In this document: positions 1 through 9,132 of the stretch, piece after piece
Layout of the letters: each line of letters opens with the position of its first letter
How positions within the stretch are numbered: position 1 is the stretch's first letter
From: Lactiplantibacillus garii
Lineage (GTDB): Bacteria > Bacillota > Bacilli > Lactobacillales > Lactobacillaceae
Length of the DNA: 64,000 nucleotides
NCBI RefSeq assembly: GCF_003885105.1
Contig: NZ_QWZQ01000001.1
Span: forward strand, 1 to 64,000
Direction of reading: 5' to 3'
Made by a program: the position numbers and the translations under genes
Notes under the pieces: model-generated
Databases searched by the model: none
What the model was told of the DNA's origin: nothing
Seen by the model: the letters and a program-made list of their open reading frames with translations, nothing else

Positions 1-135
1 CTTTACCCATCGGTTTACTTGACTATGTTCAACTCCATATTTTCTTTGAACGGCATTAGGAGCCATTCCCTGAGTAACTAGACCAATGTAAAACAACTTC
101 TCTTTAATCGTATAGCGAGAACCTTTTTTGCCCAT
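1..135 (-). CDS. IS transposase OrfA-like N-terminus, partial (runs off left edge)
   Basis: The minus strand from 135 down reads an open frame of 45 codons to the window edge, beginning MGKKGSRYTIKEKL and continuing with a short helix-turn-helix-like stretch (GMAPNAVQRKYGV, then QVNRWVK). This is the pattern of the OrfA/HTH_Tnp_1 protein of IS3-type elements, which recognises the transposon ends. A strong Shine-Dalgarno (AGGAGGAG) lies just upstream at about 142-150. Only the first part of the gene is visible, so the family cannot be fixed and the second ORF is not seen. It points away from the oppA-like gene. A non-IS regulator with a similar HTH is the alternative. Confidence 0.7.
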   Translation of the reverse strand, partial: MGKKGSRYTIKEKLFYIGLVTQGMAPNAVQRKYGVEHSQVNRWVK

Positions 136-152
136 AGAAAAACTCCTCCTTA

Positions 153-187
153 GGTAGGCAAGCTTTGATTATTTGCTTGTCTACCCA
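153..187. repeat. Imperfect inverted repeat near probable IS end
   Basis: GGTAGGCAAGC and GCTTGTCTACC face each other across a short AT-rich loop with one mismatch. It sits between the transposase start and the oppA-like stop. It may be part of the IS terminus or its 5' leader hairpin, or it may act as the terminator of the oppA-like transcript. The exact IS boundary cannot be set without a second copy. Confidence 0.45.
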
Positions 188-235
188 AAGAGGAGTATAT
201 CCCGCTATTTAAAGCGAACCGTGTTTTTTAACCCA

Positions 236-1888
236 CTATTTAGCAATGTACGCGTACTTGTAGTTCCACTGAGTACCAGCAGTGTTGTGAATGATCCCCT
301 TGACCTTCGGATTTTGCAAGTAGGAGTAAACCGTTTGGTAAAGCGGCGTAATCCCCTGATCCTGCATAATGGTCCGTTCAGCTTGCAACATGTCTTGCCA
401 GCGGGCGTTAACGTTGTTGGCATCCTTATTTTGAGCCTTGTCAACTAACCCGTTATAAGTACTACTACTGTATTTTCCGTAGTTATAACCACTGTTACTG
501 GTCATGATCTGCAAGTGTGAAATCGGATCGTTAAAGTCCGCGCCCCAACCACTAAGGTAAAGGTCGAAGTTACCAGCTTGAGCCCGACTCTGCGCAACCT
601 TAGACGGAATGTTCGATAAATCCACCGTTAGCCCGCTAAGGTTCTTTTCGAGCGCTGATTTCAAATATTGTGAAATTGGCTTGTTTGGCTCATCGTTGGA
701 CGTTAGCAAATGCAGTGTCAACTTCTTTAATCCGGTTTCCTTTAAACCTTGTTGCCAGAGCTTTTTAGCTAACGCGGTATCATACGACGTGGAGTTTTTC
801 ACCGTTGATTCGTCCGCAAAGTCCTTACCCGTTTTCGGGTCGTTAGCCAAGTCTTGCGGAACAAACGTTTTAGACGTTGTCGACGCATCACCAATCACGT
901 TTTTAACCAACGTTTTCCGGTTGATTGATAAGGAAATCGCCTGCCGAATCTTTTGGTTGTTCAACGCCTTTTTTACGGTCGCATTACTGTCCTTAAAGTT
1001 GTAGACCAAAAATGCGGTAATGGAGTACGGGTACGTCGTGTAATCGCTGTTGGACTTCATGTTTTTTACCTGTTCACTCGCTAACTGAGTCAGGTCCAGC
1101 TTCTTTTCCTGGAATAGGTTTAACGTCGTCGTGGTGCTTTCGTTAACCGTATAATTGATCTTTTGTAAATGCACGGCCTGCTTATCCCAGTACTGGTTGT
1201 TTTTAACAAACTGCCAACTGTTGTTGGTCCCAGTCCAACCCGTTAACTTAAACGGCCCGCTGTAAAGCATGTACTGGGCCTTAGTTGCGTACTTGCTCCC
1301 CCACTTTTTAACGGCCTTTTCACTAATCGGTCCGAAGAGTGGGTACGTCATTAATTTTTTGAAGTAACTGATGGGTTTATCCAGCGTCACAATAAAGGTG
1401 TGCTGACCAACCGCTTTAACCCCCAACGTACTTGGCGACTTTTTACCAGCAACGATGGCATCCGCGTTTTTAACGCCGGAAAATAGGTAGGCATACTGCG
1501 ACTTAGTGGCTGGCGTCACCGTTCGTTTCCAAGAATAAACAAAGTCCTGGGCCGTGATTTTAGACCCGTCACTCCACTTGGCATCCCGAATCGTAAAGGT
1601 ATAAGTTTTACCATCCTTGGAAACCTTAGTTGCCTTAGCTAATCCGGGTGTAATACTCCCGTTTTTACCCAACCGGTACAAACTTTCGAAGACGTTCCCG
1701 GTACTGCCGTAACCGGACATGTTGGAAATGTCAATGGAATCTAACGTGCTTGGGTAAGATAAATTCAAGACCTGATTGCTAGCGTACTTGCCGTTACCGG
1801 AATTTTGACTAGTTTGTTTTCCACAAGCCGCCAACACCGTTACTAACATTAAACTAAAAATAACCGTTAATACTGATCGCTTTTTCAA
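236..1888 (-). CDS. OppA-type peptide ABC transporter substrate-binding lipoprotein
   Basis: A 550-residue solute-binding protein of family 5 (OppA/DppA). It has a lipoprotein signal with lipobox LAAC (Cys22), then the family pattern with the long two-lobed binding region (LAKATKVSKDGKTYTFTIRDAKWSDG near residue 85, the segment that typically follows strand 3). It should sit on the outer face of the membrane and deliver oligopeptides to an Opp permease. No permease or ATPase genes adjoin it, so it is an orphan binding protein; such extra OppA copies are common in lactobacilli. The start is TTG. Upstream lie a Cys-rich leader ORF and a terminator (separate entries), which suggests control by cysteine supply and a role in taking up Cys-containing peptides. 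That ligand is inference only. Confidence 0.88.
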   Translation of the reverse strand: MKKRSVLTVIFSLMLVTVLAACGKQTSQNSGNGKYASNQVLNLSYPSTLDSIDISNMSGYGSTGNVFESLYRLGKNGSITPGLAKATKVSKDGKTYTFTIRDAKWSDGSKITAQDFVYSWKRTVTPATKSQYAYLFSGVKNADAIVAGKKSPSTLGVKAVGQHTFIVTLDKPISYFKKLMTYPLFGPISEKAVKKWGSKYATKAQYMLYSGPFKLTGWTGTNNSWQFVKNNQYWDKQAVHLQKINYTVNESTTTTLNLFQEKKLDLTQLASEQVKNMKSNSDYTTYPYSITAFLVYNFKDSNATVKKALNNQKIRQAISLSINRKTLVKNVIGDASTTSKTFVPQDLANDPKTGKDFADESTVKNSTSYDTALAKKLWQQGLKETGLKKLTLHLLTSNDEPNKPISQYLKSALEKNLSGLTVDLSNIPSKVAQSRAQAGNFDLYLSGWGADFNDPISHLQIMTSNSGYNYGKYSSSTYNGLVDKAQNKDANNVNARWQDMLQAERTIMQDQGITPLYQTVYSYLQNPKVKGIIHNTAGTQWNYKYAYIAK

Positions 1889-1942
1889 TCTTCTTCGCCC
1901 CTTTTTTAACCTTTAAAATCATTACTTACCCCCACCGGAAAC

Positions 1943-1987
1943 AAAAAACGCCTGCTTAGAATCTCGTCAGATTCCAAGCAGGCGTTT
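1943..1987 (-). terminator. Strong terminator hairpin between leader ORF and oppA-like gene
   Basis: A stem of about 18 pairs (AAACGCCTGCTT on one arm, AAGCAGGCGTTT on the other, with one G-U wobble) and a 4-nt loop is followed on the minus strand by a run of six T. It lies between the promoter/leader ORF and the oppA-like start, so full expression needs readthrough or antitermination. Confidence 0.85.
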
Positions 1988-2015
1988 CAAAAATAACGTT
2001 TTGAGCTCAATGCCG

Positions 2016-2123
2016 TTAGATTTGATGCACTAGAGACGCTTGTAATTCAACGCAAATAACCATGTTGTTAGTTTCACAACATGGGCAGCACATCATCATT
2101 TGTTGGTTAGCTGACTTTTGCAT
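2016..2123 (-). CDS. Cys-rich leader peptide (putative attenuator ORF)
   Basis: A 35-codon ORF beginning MQKSANQQMMMCCPCC and ending at TAA. It has a good Shine-Dalgarno (GGAGAGA, 7 nt before ATG) and a consensus promoter just upstream. Five of its 35 codons are Cys, four of them in the cluster Met-Met-Met-Cys-Cys-Pro-Cys-Cys. A perfect 9-bp stem (CCATGTTGT with ACAACATGG, about 2060-2083) overlaps the Cys codons, and a strong terminator follows about 30 nt after the stop codon. This is the layout of amino-acid attenuators, where ribosome stalling at scarce-charge codons changes RNA folding. A small Cys-rich metal- or thiol-binding protein is the alternative. I do not recognise a named family. 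Confidence 0.65.
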   Translation of the reverse strand: MQKSANQQMMMCCPCCETNNMVICVELQASLVHQI

Positions 2124-2156
2124 GATTACGTCTCTCCGATTTCATAAGATGTGTTC

Positions 2157-2186
2157 AGTATAGATTTAGCTGCTTACTTTTGTCAA
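2157..2186 (-). promoter_or_regulatory. Consensus promoter of the leader/oppA-like unit
   Basis: On the minus strand TTGACA (2186-2181) and TATACT (2162-2157) are separated by 18 bp. This is close to the ideal housekeeping promoter, so basal initiation should be strong and control is more likely after initiation. Confidence 0.85.
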
Positions 2187-2226
2187 GTAAATTTACTACC
2201 TAAAATTTATTTAGTGCGTTTTGGCT

Positions 2227-2258
2227 AAAAAAATTGGTCACCCCATTTGGATGACCAA
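2227..2258 (-). terminator. Terminator after whiA
   Basis: The 7-bp stem TTGGTCA/TGACCAA is followed on the minus strand by seven T, directly after the whiA stop. It closes the rapZ-yvcK-whiA unit. Confidence 0.8.
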
Positions 2259-2262
2259 CTTG

Positions 2263-3195
2263 TTAAGCGTCTTTTTGCAATTGTTCCGCAAACTGGTTAA
2301 TTTTACGTAACCGGTGGTTGATACCGGACTTGGAAATGGGGCCACCCGGAACCAGGGTTCCCAGTTCCTTCAAGCTCACTTCACGGTGTTCTAAACGGGT
2401 GACCGCGACCTCCTGTAACTTCGGCGGCAGCTGCTTTAACCCCACCGTTGCGTCGATCAGCAAAATGTTTTCAATTTGTTTACTGGACGCGTTGGCGACT
2501 TTGTCCATGTTGGCATTTTCACAGTTCACCAGCCGGTTGACCGAATTACGCATATCGCGCATGATCCGAACGTCTTCAAACTTTAACATTCCGTTCGTCG
2601 CACCAATTAACGACAAGAAATCCGCAATTTTTTCGGCTTCCTTGATGTAGGTAATAAAGCCTCCGCGCCGGTCGGTTGTTCGGGAATTCAACCCGTACTT
2701 GTTCATCATTTCCGAAATCATCCGGTTATGCTCTTCGTACAGCGAATAAATTTCCAAATGGTACCGGGACGTCTCCGGGTTATTGACGGAACCACCGGCT
2801 AGAAAGGCCCCCCGTAAATACGAGCGAACCGCCGCGTCGTCCGTCAACACTTCGGTGGGTGCGACCTCCACAATCTGGTAATCCTTTAAAATCCCTAAAT
2901 CGGCTAATACCATGTCCGTCCCGGTTTTTAACCGAACGATGTACAGGTTATTTTTATTCAACTTCATTTTTCGCCGGACGATCAGTTCACTCGCCACGTC
3001 GTAAAACTGTTTGAGTAACCGGTAGATACGCCGCGCGATGGCCGGGTTTTCGGTTTGAATATTCAAAATAAAATGGTGATTAGCCAGGCTAATCGTCCCA
3101 TTCATTCGAATTAGTGCCATTAGTTCGGCCTTGGCATTCTCGCGATGGACAGTAAGGTTGGTCAGTTCTTTTTTAACTTCACTGGCGTATGACAT
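2263..3195 (-). CDS. whiA: Sporulation/division regulator WhiA
   Basis: A 310-residue protein that begins [15 protein letters not shown], as WhiA proteins do. The N-terminal two thirds has the LAGLIDADG-like fold segments (for example [27 protein letters not shown] near residue 130). The C-terminal part holds the helix-turn-helix ([25 protein letters not shown] near 278-300). In Firmicutes that do not sporulate, WhiA is linked to cell division and chromosome segregation. It is the last gene of rapZ-yvcK-whiA, 11 nt after yvcK, with a good AGGAGG ribosome site. Confidence 0.95.
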   Translation of the reverse strand: MSYASEVKKELTNLTVHRENAKAELMALIRMNGTISLANHHFILNIQTENPAIARRIYRLLKQFYDVASELIVRRKMKLNKNNLYIVRLKTGTDMVLADLGILKDYQIVEVAPTEVLTDDAAVRSYLRGAFLAGGSVNNPETSRYHLEIYSLYEEHNRMISEMMNKYGLNSRTTDRRGGFITYIKEAEKIADFLSLIGATNGMLKFEDVRIMRDMRNSVNRLVNCENANMDKVANASSKQIENILLIDATVGLKQLPPKLQEVAVTRLEHREVSLKELGTLVPGGPISKSGINHRLRKINQFAEQLQKDA

Positions 3196-3206
3196 TCGCG
3201 GTCCTC

Positions 3207-4208
3207 CTATCTTAAAATGTCGGAATGACCCACTAAATTCATCAGTTCCGCGACAACTTGATCACCATCGTGAAAGGCACCGTTATCCCGTAACTTTAAA
3301 AAGTTTGAGGAGATCACCTTACACTGCTGGTCCCGTAAGCCCCGAAAATCGTGGCTTACTTGGCGGGAAACTTCGTTAAATTTATGGAAATCCATGTAGT
3401 CTTCAGGGACCTTTTCAGTATTTACTAACACGGTGTTAATAAAGTTTTCCCCGAGGTGCCGGTTTAAGACCCGCACGTGGTCGGCGTCCGAAAAGTTATC
3501 CGTTTCGCCCTTTTGCGTCATGATATTGCAAATGTAAACGACCTCGGCGTCCGTTTGGCAGACCGCCTGGCCAATATTGTTGATCATCAGGTTCGGTAAA
3601 ATACTGGTAAACAGACTCCCAGGGCCCAAAACGATTTGGTCCGCGTCCATAATGGCATCGATCACCGGTTGCACGGCGGTCGGTTCCTTACCATCGCGGT
3701 CGGTGACCCACACCTTGTCCAAGGATTTATGGGCTGCCGTAATTTCGGCTTCACCCACGAGTTCGGCTCCGTCCTTGAACTTGCCGTGTAACGTCAAGGC
3801 TTCGTTAGCCGCCGGGTAAACGTGACCATCGACTTGCATCATCTTCGACAGTTCTTGGACCGCGTCAAACACCCCGGACTTCATTTCCGTGAGGGCCGCA
3901 ATGATCAGGTTACCAATCGCGTGACCGGCAAAGAACTGGTCATCCCCCTGAAAACGGTACTGGAAGATGTCCTTGTAAAGGTCTGGTAAATTCGACAACG
4001 CCACCATGACGTTCCGAATATCACCAGGCGGGACCACGTTGACGTAGTTGCGAATGATGCCGGACGAACCGCCATCGTCAGCGACCGTCACGATGGCGGT
4101 GATGTCAACGGCCTGCTTGCGCAACCCGTTCAGGACAACTGGTAAACCAGTTCCCCCGCCAATCACCACGATCTTTGGCCGCTGAGTTTTAAAGGTGTAT
4201 TTTCTCAT
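3207..4208 (-). CDS. yvcK: YvcK/CofD-family gluconeogenesis factor
   Basis: A 333-residue protein with the N-terminal Rossmann-like motif [16 protein letters not shown] (about residues 14-29) and [15 protein letters not shown], the CofD/YvcK signature. In Bacillus and Listeria the family binds UDP-sugars and is needed for normal cell shape and growth on gluconeogenic carbon; the biochemical activity is not settled. Its ATG overlaps the rapZ stop by 4 nt (ATGA), showing translational coupling. It lies in the usual rapZ-yvcK-whiA order. Confidence 0.94.
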   Translation of the reverse strand: MRKYTFKTQRPKIVVIGGGTGLPVVLNGLRKQAVDITAIVTVADDGGSSGIIRNYVNVVPPGDIRNVMVALSNLPDLYKDIFQYRFQGDDQFFAGHAIGNLIIAALTEMKSGVFDAVQELSKMMQVDGHVYPAANEALTLHGKFKDGAELVGEAEITAAHKSLDKVWVTDRDGKEPTAVQPVIDAIMDADQIVLGPGSLFTSILPNLMINNIGQAVCQTDAEVVYICNIMTQKGETDNFSDADHVRVLNRHLGENFINTVLVNTEKVPEDYMDFHKFNEVSRQVSHDFRGLRDQQCKVISSNFLKLRDNGAFHDGDQVVAELMNLVGHSDILR

Positions 4209-5089
4209 GAGCGATTAACCGTTTCCTTTCGTTTATCAATGTCGCGGTGGCTAATGTGGACCTTGTAATTCTTAGCCAGGGCTTTGCCAATGCGCTCCGC
4301 CAGTGCGACCGAACGGTGTTGACCGCCAGTACAACCAATGGCAATCGTCAGGCTCGTCTTACCCTCAGCTTCGTACCCGGGCATAATGCTCTCCAACATG
4401 CCTAAGAACTGCTGGTAAAATTGCTCGGTTGCGGGTTGCTGCATCACGTAATCAGCGACCGGTTTTTCCAAGCCGGTGTGCTTCTTCAACTCCGGCACGT
4501 AGTACGGGTTCGGTAAGAACCGGACGTCCATTACGATGTCGGCATCAATTGGTAAACCGTATTTAAACCCGAACGACAACACTTCAATGTGGAAGGTCTC
4601 GTCGGGGCTCGTTTCAAACTTATCAAAAATGGATTCGCGAAGTTCCCGCGGGGTCAACGTTGACGTGTTGATTACGAACGAAGCCCGGTCCTTTAAAGGT
4701 GCGAGTAGTTCGCGTTCTTTACGGACACCGTCCATGATCCGACCTTCCATCGCTAACGGATGGGAACGCCGGGTCTCCTTATAACGGGACACGAGTTCTT
4801 CGTTGGAAGCGTCTAGGAATAAGATCTTCGTCGAAACGAAGTCGGTATTATCCAAGTTAGCCAGCATATCCATAATTTCATCGTAAAAGGCCCGTGACCG
4901 TAAGTCGATCACCAGGGCGACCTTTTTGATTTTTCCGGATTCTTCAACCAATTCCGAAAATTTAGGCAATAAAGCCGGCGGCATGTTATCAATGCAAAAA
5001 TAGCCGAGATCTTCAAAGCTCTGGACAGCAACGGTCTTTCCGGCCCCGCTCATCCCCGAGATAATCACTAATTGTAATGAATCTGCCAT
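4205..5089 (-). CDS. rapZ: RapZ/YvcJ nucleotide-binding RNase adapter
   Basis: A 294-residue P-loop protein. The Walker A motif [10 protein letters not shown] lies at about residues 10-19, and the conserved C-terminal motif [16 protein letters not shown] is near 252-267. RapZ in enterobacteria presents small RNAs to RNase E; in Firmicutes YvcJ binds nucleotides and affects competence, and its RNA role is less clear. First gene of rapZ-yvcK-whiA, with AGAGGGAG before ATG. An extended TATACT -10 lies at about 5121-5126 without a convincing -35. Confidence 0.94.
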   Translation of the reverse strand: MADSLQLVIISGMSGAGKTVAVQSFEDLGYFCIDNMPPALLPKFSELVEESGKIKKVALVIDLRSRAFYDEIMDMLANLDNTDFVSTKILFLDASNEELVSRYKETRRSHPLAMEGRIMDGVRKERELLAPLKDRASFVINTSTLTPRELRESIFDKFETSPDETFHIEVLSFGFKYGLPIDADIVMDVRFLPNPYYVPELKKHTGLEKPVADYVMQQPATEQFYQQFLGMLESIMPGYEAEGKTSLTIAIGCTGGQHRSVALAERIGKALAKNYKVHISHRDIDKRKETVNRS

Positions 5090-5247
5090 GTTTTTGCTCC
5101 CTCTAATCCATATTGTTGGTAGTATAGCATACCGGGCGTGTCATTTCTACTTTTCACCGCCGGTACGCCGAAAACAATGGGCCTAACCCGTACCTTTACG
5201 TACCGGCCGACCCACGTTTAAAAACATTAATTCAGTTAAGTAACGTT

Positions 5248-5784
5248 TTAGTTACGACGGGCAAAGGCAATCAAAATCGCGTTGATCCCGAACACGGCGA
5301 AGTAGAAGCTAACTAAGACGTTAAAGGTAAAGGCGGCGACAACGGGACTGAAAAGTAACATGAGACCCAGCACTAAACTGATAATGTCAAAAATCAGTGA
5401 TAGCACGAAATAGCCGGTTCCAAAGACCCGCAAGTGGGAAACGACCGTCAAACGCTCGATCGAATCAATCAAGAACCAGAAGGCAAAGACGTAACCCAGG
5501 ACTAAAATTCCGGTCGGTGCGTGGAATAGGAACAACAGCCCTACTAAAATATCGATAATGGCAAAAACGAGGGCAAAGTTCGCACGTAAACCGGTCTCCC
5601 GTCGCAGTTTGGTATACCCCGCAATCGTCGTCACCCCACTAATAATGGCCGCAATGGCAAAGAGAAAGACTAAGCTCAGTAACGCGGCCTTCGGTTGTTT
5701 CATCACAAAGTAGGCGGCAATCAGGAACACGATCCCAGTCATAAATTCGGTCCAATCAAATCCCCAACGATGATCGTCAAACAT
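5248..5784 (-). CDS. HdeD/DUF308-family membrane protein
   Basis: A 178-residue protein with six hydrophobic helices arranged as three pairs, typical of DUF308/HdeD (FMTGIVFLIAAYFVMKQP, then AIAAIISGVTTIAGY, then FAFWFLIDSIERL). HdeD takes part in acid resistance in Escherichia coli; in lactobacilli no precise role is known. It is a single-gene unit with its own promoter at 5817-5845. The 150 bases between its stop and rapZ hold only a short GC-rich palindrome around GTACC/GGTAC, not a clear terminator. Confidence 0.82.
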   Translation of the reverse strand: MFDDHRWGFDWTEFMTGIVFLIAAYFVMKQPKAALLSLVFLFAIAAIISGVTTIAGYTKLRRETGLRANFALVFAIIDILVGLLFLFHAPTGILVLGYVFAFWFLIDSIERLTVVSHLRVFGTGYFVLSLIFDIISLVLGLMLLFSPVVAAFTFNVLVSFYFAVFGINAILIAFARRN

Positions 5785-5816
5785 TAAGCAACATCTTCAA
5801 TATACTATTTGACTCC

Positions 5817-5845
5817 ATCATACCAGTTGATGAAAGAGTTTCCAA
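5817..5845 (-). promoter_or_regulatory. Promoter of the HdeD-like gene
   Basis: TTGGAA (5845-5840) and TATGAT (5822-5817) with a 17-bp spacer on the minus strand, about 30 nt before the ATG. Confidence 0.7.
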
Positions 5846-5902
5846 TTTTTACCACATATTTAACCAGGCTTTAAAGATTCATCTTAATTTTTTCAGAAAA
5901 GA

Positions 5903-5931
5903 AAGGAGTGTCCCAACCGGAACACTCCTTG
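5903..5931 (-). terminator. Terminator after argH
   Basis: The stem AAGGAGTGT/ACACTCCTT is followed by a T-rich tract (TTTCTTTTC) on the minus strand, 34 nt after the argH stop. Confidence 0.75.
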
Positions 5932-5964
5932 TATGCCTATCAATGGTCAAATTGATAACTTAAT

Positions 5965-7368
5965 TTAGTCGTTCGTTACCGTTTGGTAAGTCGCAAGTTG
6001 TTGCTGGGCCCGCTTGAGCTCCAGCTTGATCTGGTCAAAACCAGTACCGCCCAGCGAGTGCCGCCGTTCTACGGCCACCTTAGCGTCCAAGTCATGGTAC
6101 ACGTCTTCTTGGATCAACGGCGAAATTTCTTGGTATTCACTTAACGGAATATCTTGTAACGGCCGGTTTTTCTTTAATCCGTCTAGGACCAGCTTGCCCA
6201 CGATCGCATGGGCCTGACGGAACGGAATCCCCTTGTTGGCTAAGTAATCGGCTAACTCGGTGGCGTTTGAGAAATCGTTGGTGGTGGCGTGCGCCATTCG
6301 GTCTTCATTAACGGTCAGGGTCGCCAGCATGCCGGTAAACACGTGCAAACTCGTTAACACGGTCGTAACGGTATCAAAGGCGCCCTCCTTATCTTCTTGC
6401 AAGTCTTTATTGTAGGCTAGCGGGATGGCCTTCATCACGGTCAGTAGTCCCATGAGGTTCCCGTAGACCCGACCAGACTTTCCCCGAATCAACTCAGCCA
6501 TGTCCGGATTCTTCTTCTGGGGCATGATTGAACTTCCAGTTGAGAACTGGTCGCTTAAACTAATGTACTTAAATTCATAACTACTCCAACTAACAATTTC
6601 CTCACAAAAACGCGATAGGTGCATCATTAAAATCGAAGCGTTACTCAAAAATTCTAATACGAAGTCCCGGTCCGACACGGCGTCCAGGCTATTGTGATAA
6701 ACCTGGCTAAAACCCAGCAGCTTAGCACTGTACTCCCGGTCAATTGGGAAAGTCGTTCCGGCCAAGGCCGCGGCTCCCAACGGCGAGATGTCGGTGTGCT
6801 GCATGTTGAATTCAAACCGTTCCATGTCCCGCTTGAACATCTGGTAATAGGCCAGCAAATAGTGCGCGTAAGAAATCGGTTGGGCGTGTTGTAAGTGCGT
6901 GTAACCCGGCATCACCGTTTCCACGTTTTCACTGGCCTTGTCAACTAGCACCTCTTCGAGAGCGTGCAGCCGGTCTAAAATTTTTGGTAACTGGTGCTTC
7001 ATGTACAAATGAAAATCCGTTGCGACTTGGTCGTTCCGTGAACGGGCGGTGTGCAATTTACCAGCCACCGGCCCAATTTCTTCCGTTAACAACGATTCAA
7101 TGTTCATGTGAATATCTTCATTGACGGTTGAAAATTCGAGTTCGCCCTTCTTTAGCCGCGCGTCCAACGTTTCCAAACCGGCCACGATCTTATCCACGTC
7201 TTCGGCGGGTAAAATACCGGTCTTTTTTAACATCTTAACGTGCGCTAACGAACCGGCAATGTCTTCGGCGGCCAGCAACTGGTCAAAGCCGATTGACGCC
7301 CCAAAATCATCCACGTACTTGGCGCCGGTTTCCGTGAACCGGCCACCCCATAACTTTTTCGTACTCAT
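5965..7368 (-). CDS. argH: Argininosuccinate lyase
   Basis: A 467-residue enzyme of the fumarase/aspartase superfamily that splits argininosuccinate to arginine and fumarate, the last step of arginine synthesis. The signature loop [12 protein letters not shown] near residue 280 carries the catalytic Ser. Other family blocks are [13 protein letters not shown] near 110 and [12 protein letters not shown] (here [12 protein letters not shown]) near 154. Its ATG shares one base with the argG stop, so the two are translationally coupled. The N-terminus [13 protein letters not shown] is typical. Confidence 0.97.
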   Translation of the reverse strand: MSTKKLWGGRFTETGAKYVDDFGASIGFDQLLAAEDIAGSLAHVKMLKKTGILPAEDVDKIVAGLETLDARLKKGELEFSTVNEDIHMNIESLLTEEIGPVAGKLHTARSRNDQVATDFHLYMKHQLPKILDRLHALEEVLVDKASENVETVMPGYTHLQHAQPISYAHYLLAYYQMFKRDMERFEFNMQHTDISPLGAAALAGTTFPIDREYSAKLLGFSQVYHNSLDAVSDRDFVLEFLSNASILMMHLSRFCEEIVSWSSYEFKYISLSDQFSTGSSIMPQKKNPDMAELIRGKSGRVYGNLMGLLTVMKAIPLAYNKDLQEDKEGAFDTVTTVLTSLHVFTGMLATLTVNEDRMAHATTNDFSNATELADYLANKGIPFRQAHAIVGKLVLDGLKKNRPLQDIPLSEYQEISPLIQEDVYHDLDAKVAVERRHSLGGTGFDQIKLELKRAQQQLATYQTVTND

Positions 7369-8603
7369 TAGGCGTGTTCCTTATTGGCCTTCGCTTCGGC
7401 CTGAACCTTCGCTTGCACCTGCGCGTTAACCTGGGTTGGTAAGCCCCATAGTTTGATAAAACCAACGGCGGCCTGTTGATCAAACGAATCGGCAGCCGTG
7501 TACGTTGCTAAGTCCTTATCGTACAAGGAGTTTGGTGATTTCCGACCTTCAGTGATAACGTTTCCTTTGAAGAGTTGTACCCGCACTACGCCGTTCACGA
7601 CTTGCTGGGTCTGCTTCAAAAAGGCAACCATGGCTTCCATTAACGGTGAGAACCAAAGGCCGTTATAAATCGTATCGGATAACTTTTGTTCAATGATTGG
7701 CTTAAAGTGCGCTAATTCACGCTCAAAAGTCAAATCTTCAAGGTCCTTGTGCGCCTTCAGCAAAACGGTAGCCGCCGGTGCTTCGTAAACTTCCCGGGAT
7801 TTGATCCCGACTAACCGGTTTTCGATGTGGTCGATCCGGCCAATACCGTGTTGACCCGCAATTTTATCCAACTTAATAATTAGGTCGGCCAAGTTCATGG
7901 TTTCACCGTCCAAAGCTACCGGTACCCCGGCTTCGAAGGTGATTTCTAAAGTCGTTGGGGTGTCGGGCGTATCGGCTAAGGCGTTTGTCCGGTCAAACGC
8001 GTCGGCTGGTGCACCTTCCCAAGGGTCTTCCAAAATTCCACATTCGTTGGCCCGGCCCCACAGGTTTTCATCAATTGAATACGGGCTGTCCAAGTTAATG
8101 GGAACCGGAATGTTATGGTCCTTAGCGTAGTCGATTTCCTCTTCCCGTGACCAGTGCCAGTCACGAACGGGCGCTTCAATCTTGATGTCCGGTGCCAACG
8201 CGTGAATGGCAACTTCAAACCGAACTTGGTCGTTCCCCTTACCGGTACAACCGTGCGCGATTGCTACGGCGTGTTCCTTTTTAGCGAGGGTAACCAGCTT
8301 TTTAGCAATCAATGGTCGCGACAACGCGGAAACTAACGGGTATTCCCCTTCGTATAATGTGTGGCCTTGTAACGCAATTAAGGCGTATTCTTCGGCAAAT
8401 TCCTGCTTGGCATCGATCATGTATGACGCCACGGCACCGAGTTTAAGGGCCTTAGCTTTAATGGCATCCATGTCTTTACCTTCGCCAACGTCGATTCCGC
8501 AAGCTACAACGTCGTAGCCCTTATCTTTTAACCAGCTAATGGCAACGGACGTGTCCAAACCACCAGAATAGGCGAGAATAATTTTATCATTTTGTTTGAC
8601 CAT
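7368..8603 (-). CDS. argG: Argininosuccinate synthase
   Basis: A 411-residue enzyme joining citrulline and aspartate with ATP. The ATP pyrophosphatase loop [11 protein letters not shown] begins near residue 10, and [12 protein letters not shown] lies near 118. The longest frame starts at 8618, but that ATG forms part of the ribosome site: GGAGGT falls 8 nt before the ATG at 8603 ([10 protein letters not shown]), which I take as the true start. It is the first gene of argGH. The promoter at 8651-8679 and the AT-rich palindromic DNA upstream suggest ArgR control. With argH alone the cell could complete arginine synthesis from citrulline. Confidence 0.96.
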   Translation of the reverse strand: MVKQNDKIILAYSGGLDTSVAISWLKDKGYDVVACGIDVGEGKDMDAIKAKALKLGAVASYMIDAKQEFAEEYALIALQGHTLYEGEYPLVSALSRPLIAKKLVTLAKKEHAVAIAHGCTGKGNDQVRFEVAIHALAPDIKIEAPVRDWHWSREEEIDYAKDHNIPVPINLDSPYSIDENLWGRANECGILEDPWEGAPADAFDRTNALADTPDTPTTLEITFEAGVPVALDGETMNLADLIIKLDKIAGQHGIGRIDHIENRLVGIKSREVYEAPAATVLLKAHKDLEDLTFERELAHFKPIIEQKLSDTIYNGLWFSPLMEAMVAFLKQTQQVVNGVVRVQLFKGNVITEGRKSPNSLYDKDLATYTAADSFDQQAAVGFIKLWGLPTQVNAQVQAKVQAEAKANKEHA

Positions 8604-8650
8604 TGATAGGACCTCCATAAAATTTTGCTTTCGTATTTCTCAATGACAGT

Positions 8651-8679
8651 ATCGTACCACCGGTTTTAATATTATGCAA
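8651..8679 (-). promoter_or_regulatory. argGH promoter
   Basis: TTGCAT (8679-8674) and TACGAT (8656-8651) with a 17-bp spacer on the minus strand, about 50 nt upstream of the chosen argG start. Confidence 0.65.
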
Positions 8680-8790
8680 CGAATTATCAAAAATATTCGA
8701 TATTTACGGAATATTCACGTTTAACACGAATTTTTATGCATTTATTCAGTAAATTATGTATTTTGTGCCTATTTTCATTTTCAATAATGC
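8680..8790. promoter_or_regulatory. AT-rich region with ARG-box-like palindromes
   Basis: The DNA just upstream of the argGH promoter is very AT-rich and carries repeated half-sites resembling ARG boxes: GAATATTC at about 8709-8716, TGCATTTATTCA at about 8737-8748, TGCATAAAAATTCG on the minus strand, and TATTCGATATTTACGGAATATTC. ArgR/AhrC binding is inferred from this pattern and the gene function; boundaries are approximate. Confidence 0.45.
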
Positions 8791-8830
8791 AAAAAACCGT
8801 TCACCCCGTCTTACTACGGATGAACGGTTT
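8791..8830 (-). terminator. Terminator after small membrane protein gene
   Basis: AACCGTTCA/TGAACGGTT stem followed by six T on the minus strand, starting inside the last bases before the stop codon of the 8834-9031 gene. Confidence 0.75.
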
Positions 8831-8833
8831 GCG

Positions 8834-9031
8834 TTAAACGTGACGATTGTGATCCTTAATCACCAATCGCAACCAGTAAATAAATAACCCCAGGGTCAAT
8901 GCAATTGAAATTAGGGCGTACCCTCCCAACGGTGCGTGGAGTACCTTTTGCCAGATGAAAAATAAGCTAACGGCAAACATTATTAGCGTTAAATCTAACA
9001 CAATCAACCGCCGTGCCGGCACGTTTCTCAC
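8834..9031 (-). CDS. Small two-helix membrane protein, function unknown
   Basis: A 65-residue protein with two hydrophobic helices (LIVLDLTLIMFAVSLFFIW and YALISIALTLGLFIYWL) and a basic C-terminus. The start is GTG with AAAGGGCG upstream; a second in-frame GTG lies three codons later. It has its own terminator and sits between argG and luxS. I do not recognise a family. Its status as a gene rests on the terminator placement and the membrane-protein composition. Confidence 0.6.
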   Translation of the reverse strand: MRNVPARRLIVLDLTLIMFAVSLFFIWQKVLHAPLGGYALISIALTLGLFIYWLRLVIKDHNRHV

Positions 9032-9076
9032 CGCCCTTTCATCACCTATCTAACCCAATGATAACCGGCACCACGC

Positions 9077-9112
9077 AAAAAGCCAACCACCTTCAAACGG
9101 GTAGTTGGCTTA
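9077..9112 (-). terminator. Terminator after luxS
   Basis: AAGCCAACTACC pairs with GGTGGTTGGCTT, followed by a T run on the minus strand, 20 nt after the luxS stop. Confidence 0.8.
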
Positions 9113-9132
9113 ATTTAAAGTTTATGAACGGA

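Noticed and set aside
609-1004. Long open frame on the plus strand inside the oppA-like gene (and similar antisense frames elsewhere, for example 58826-59323 and 62044-62391)
   Set aside because: They mirror the codon pattern of well-supported genes on the other strand, have no family features, and lack ribosome sites.
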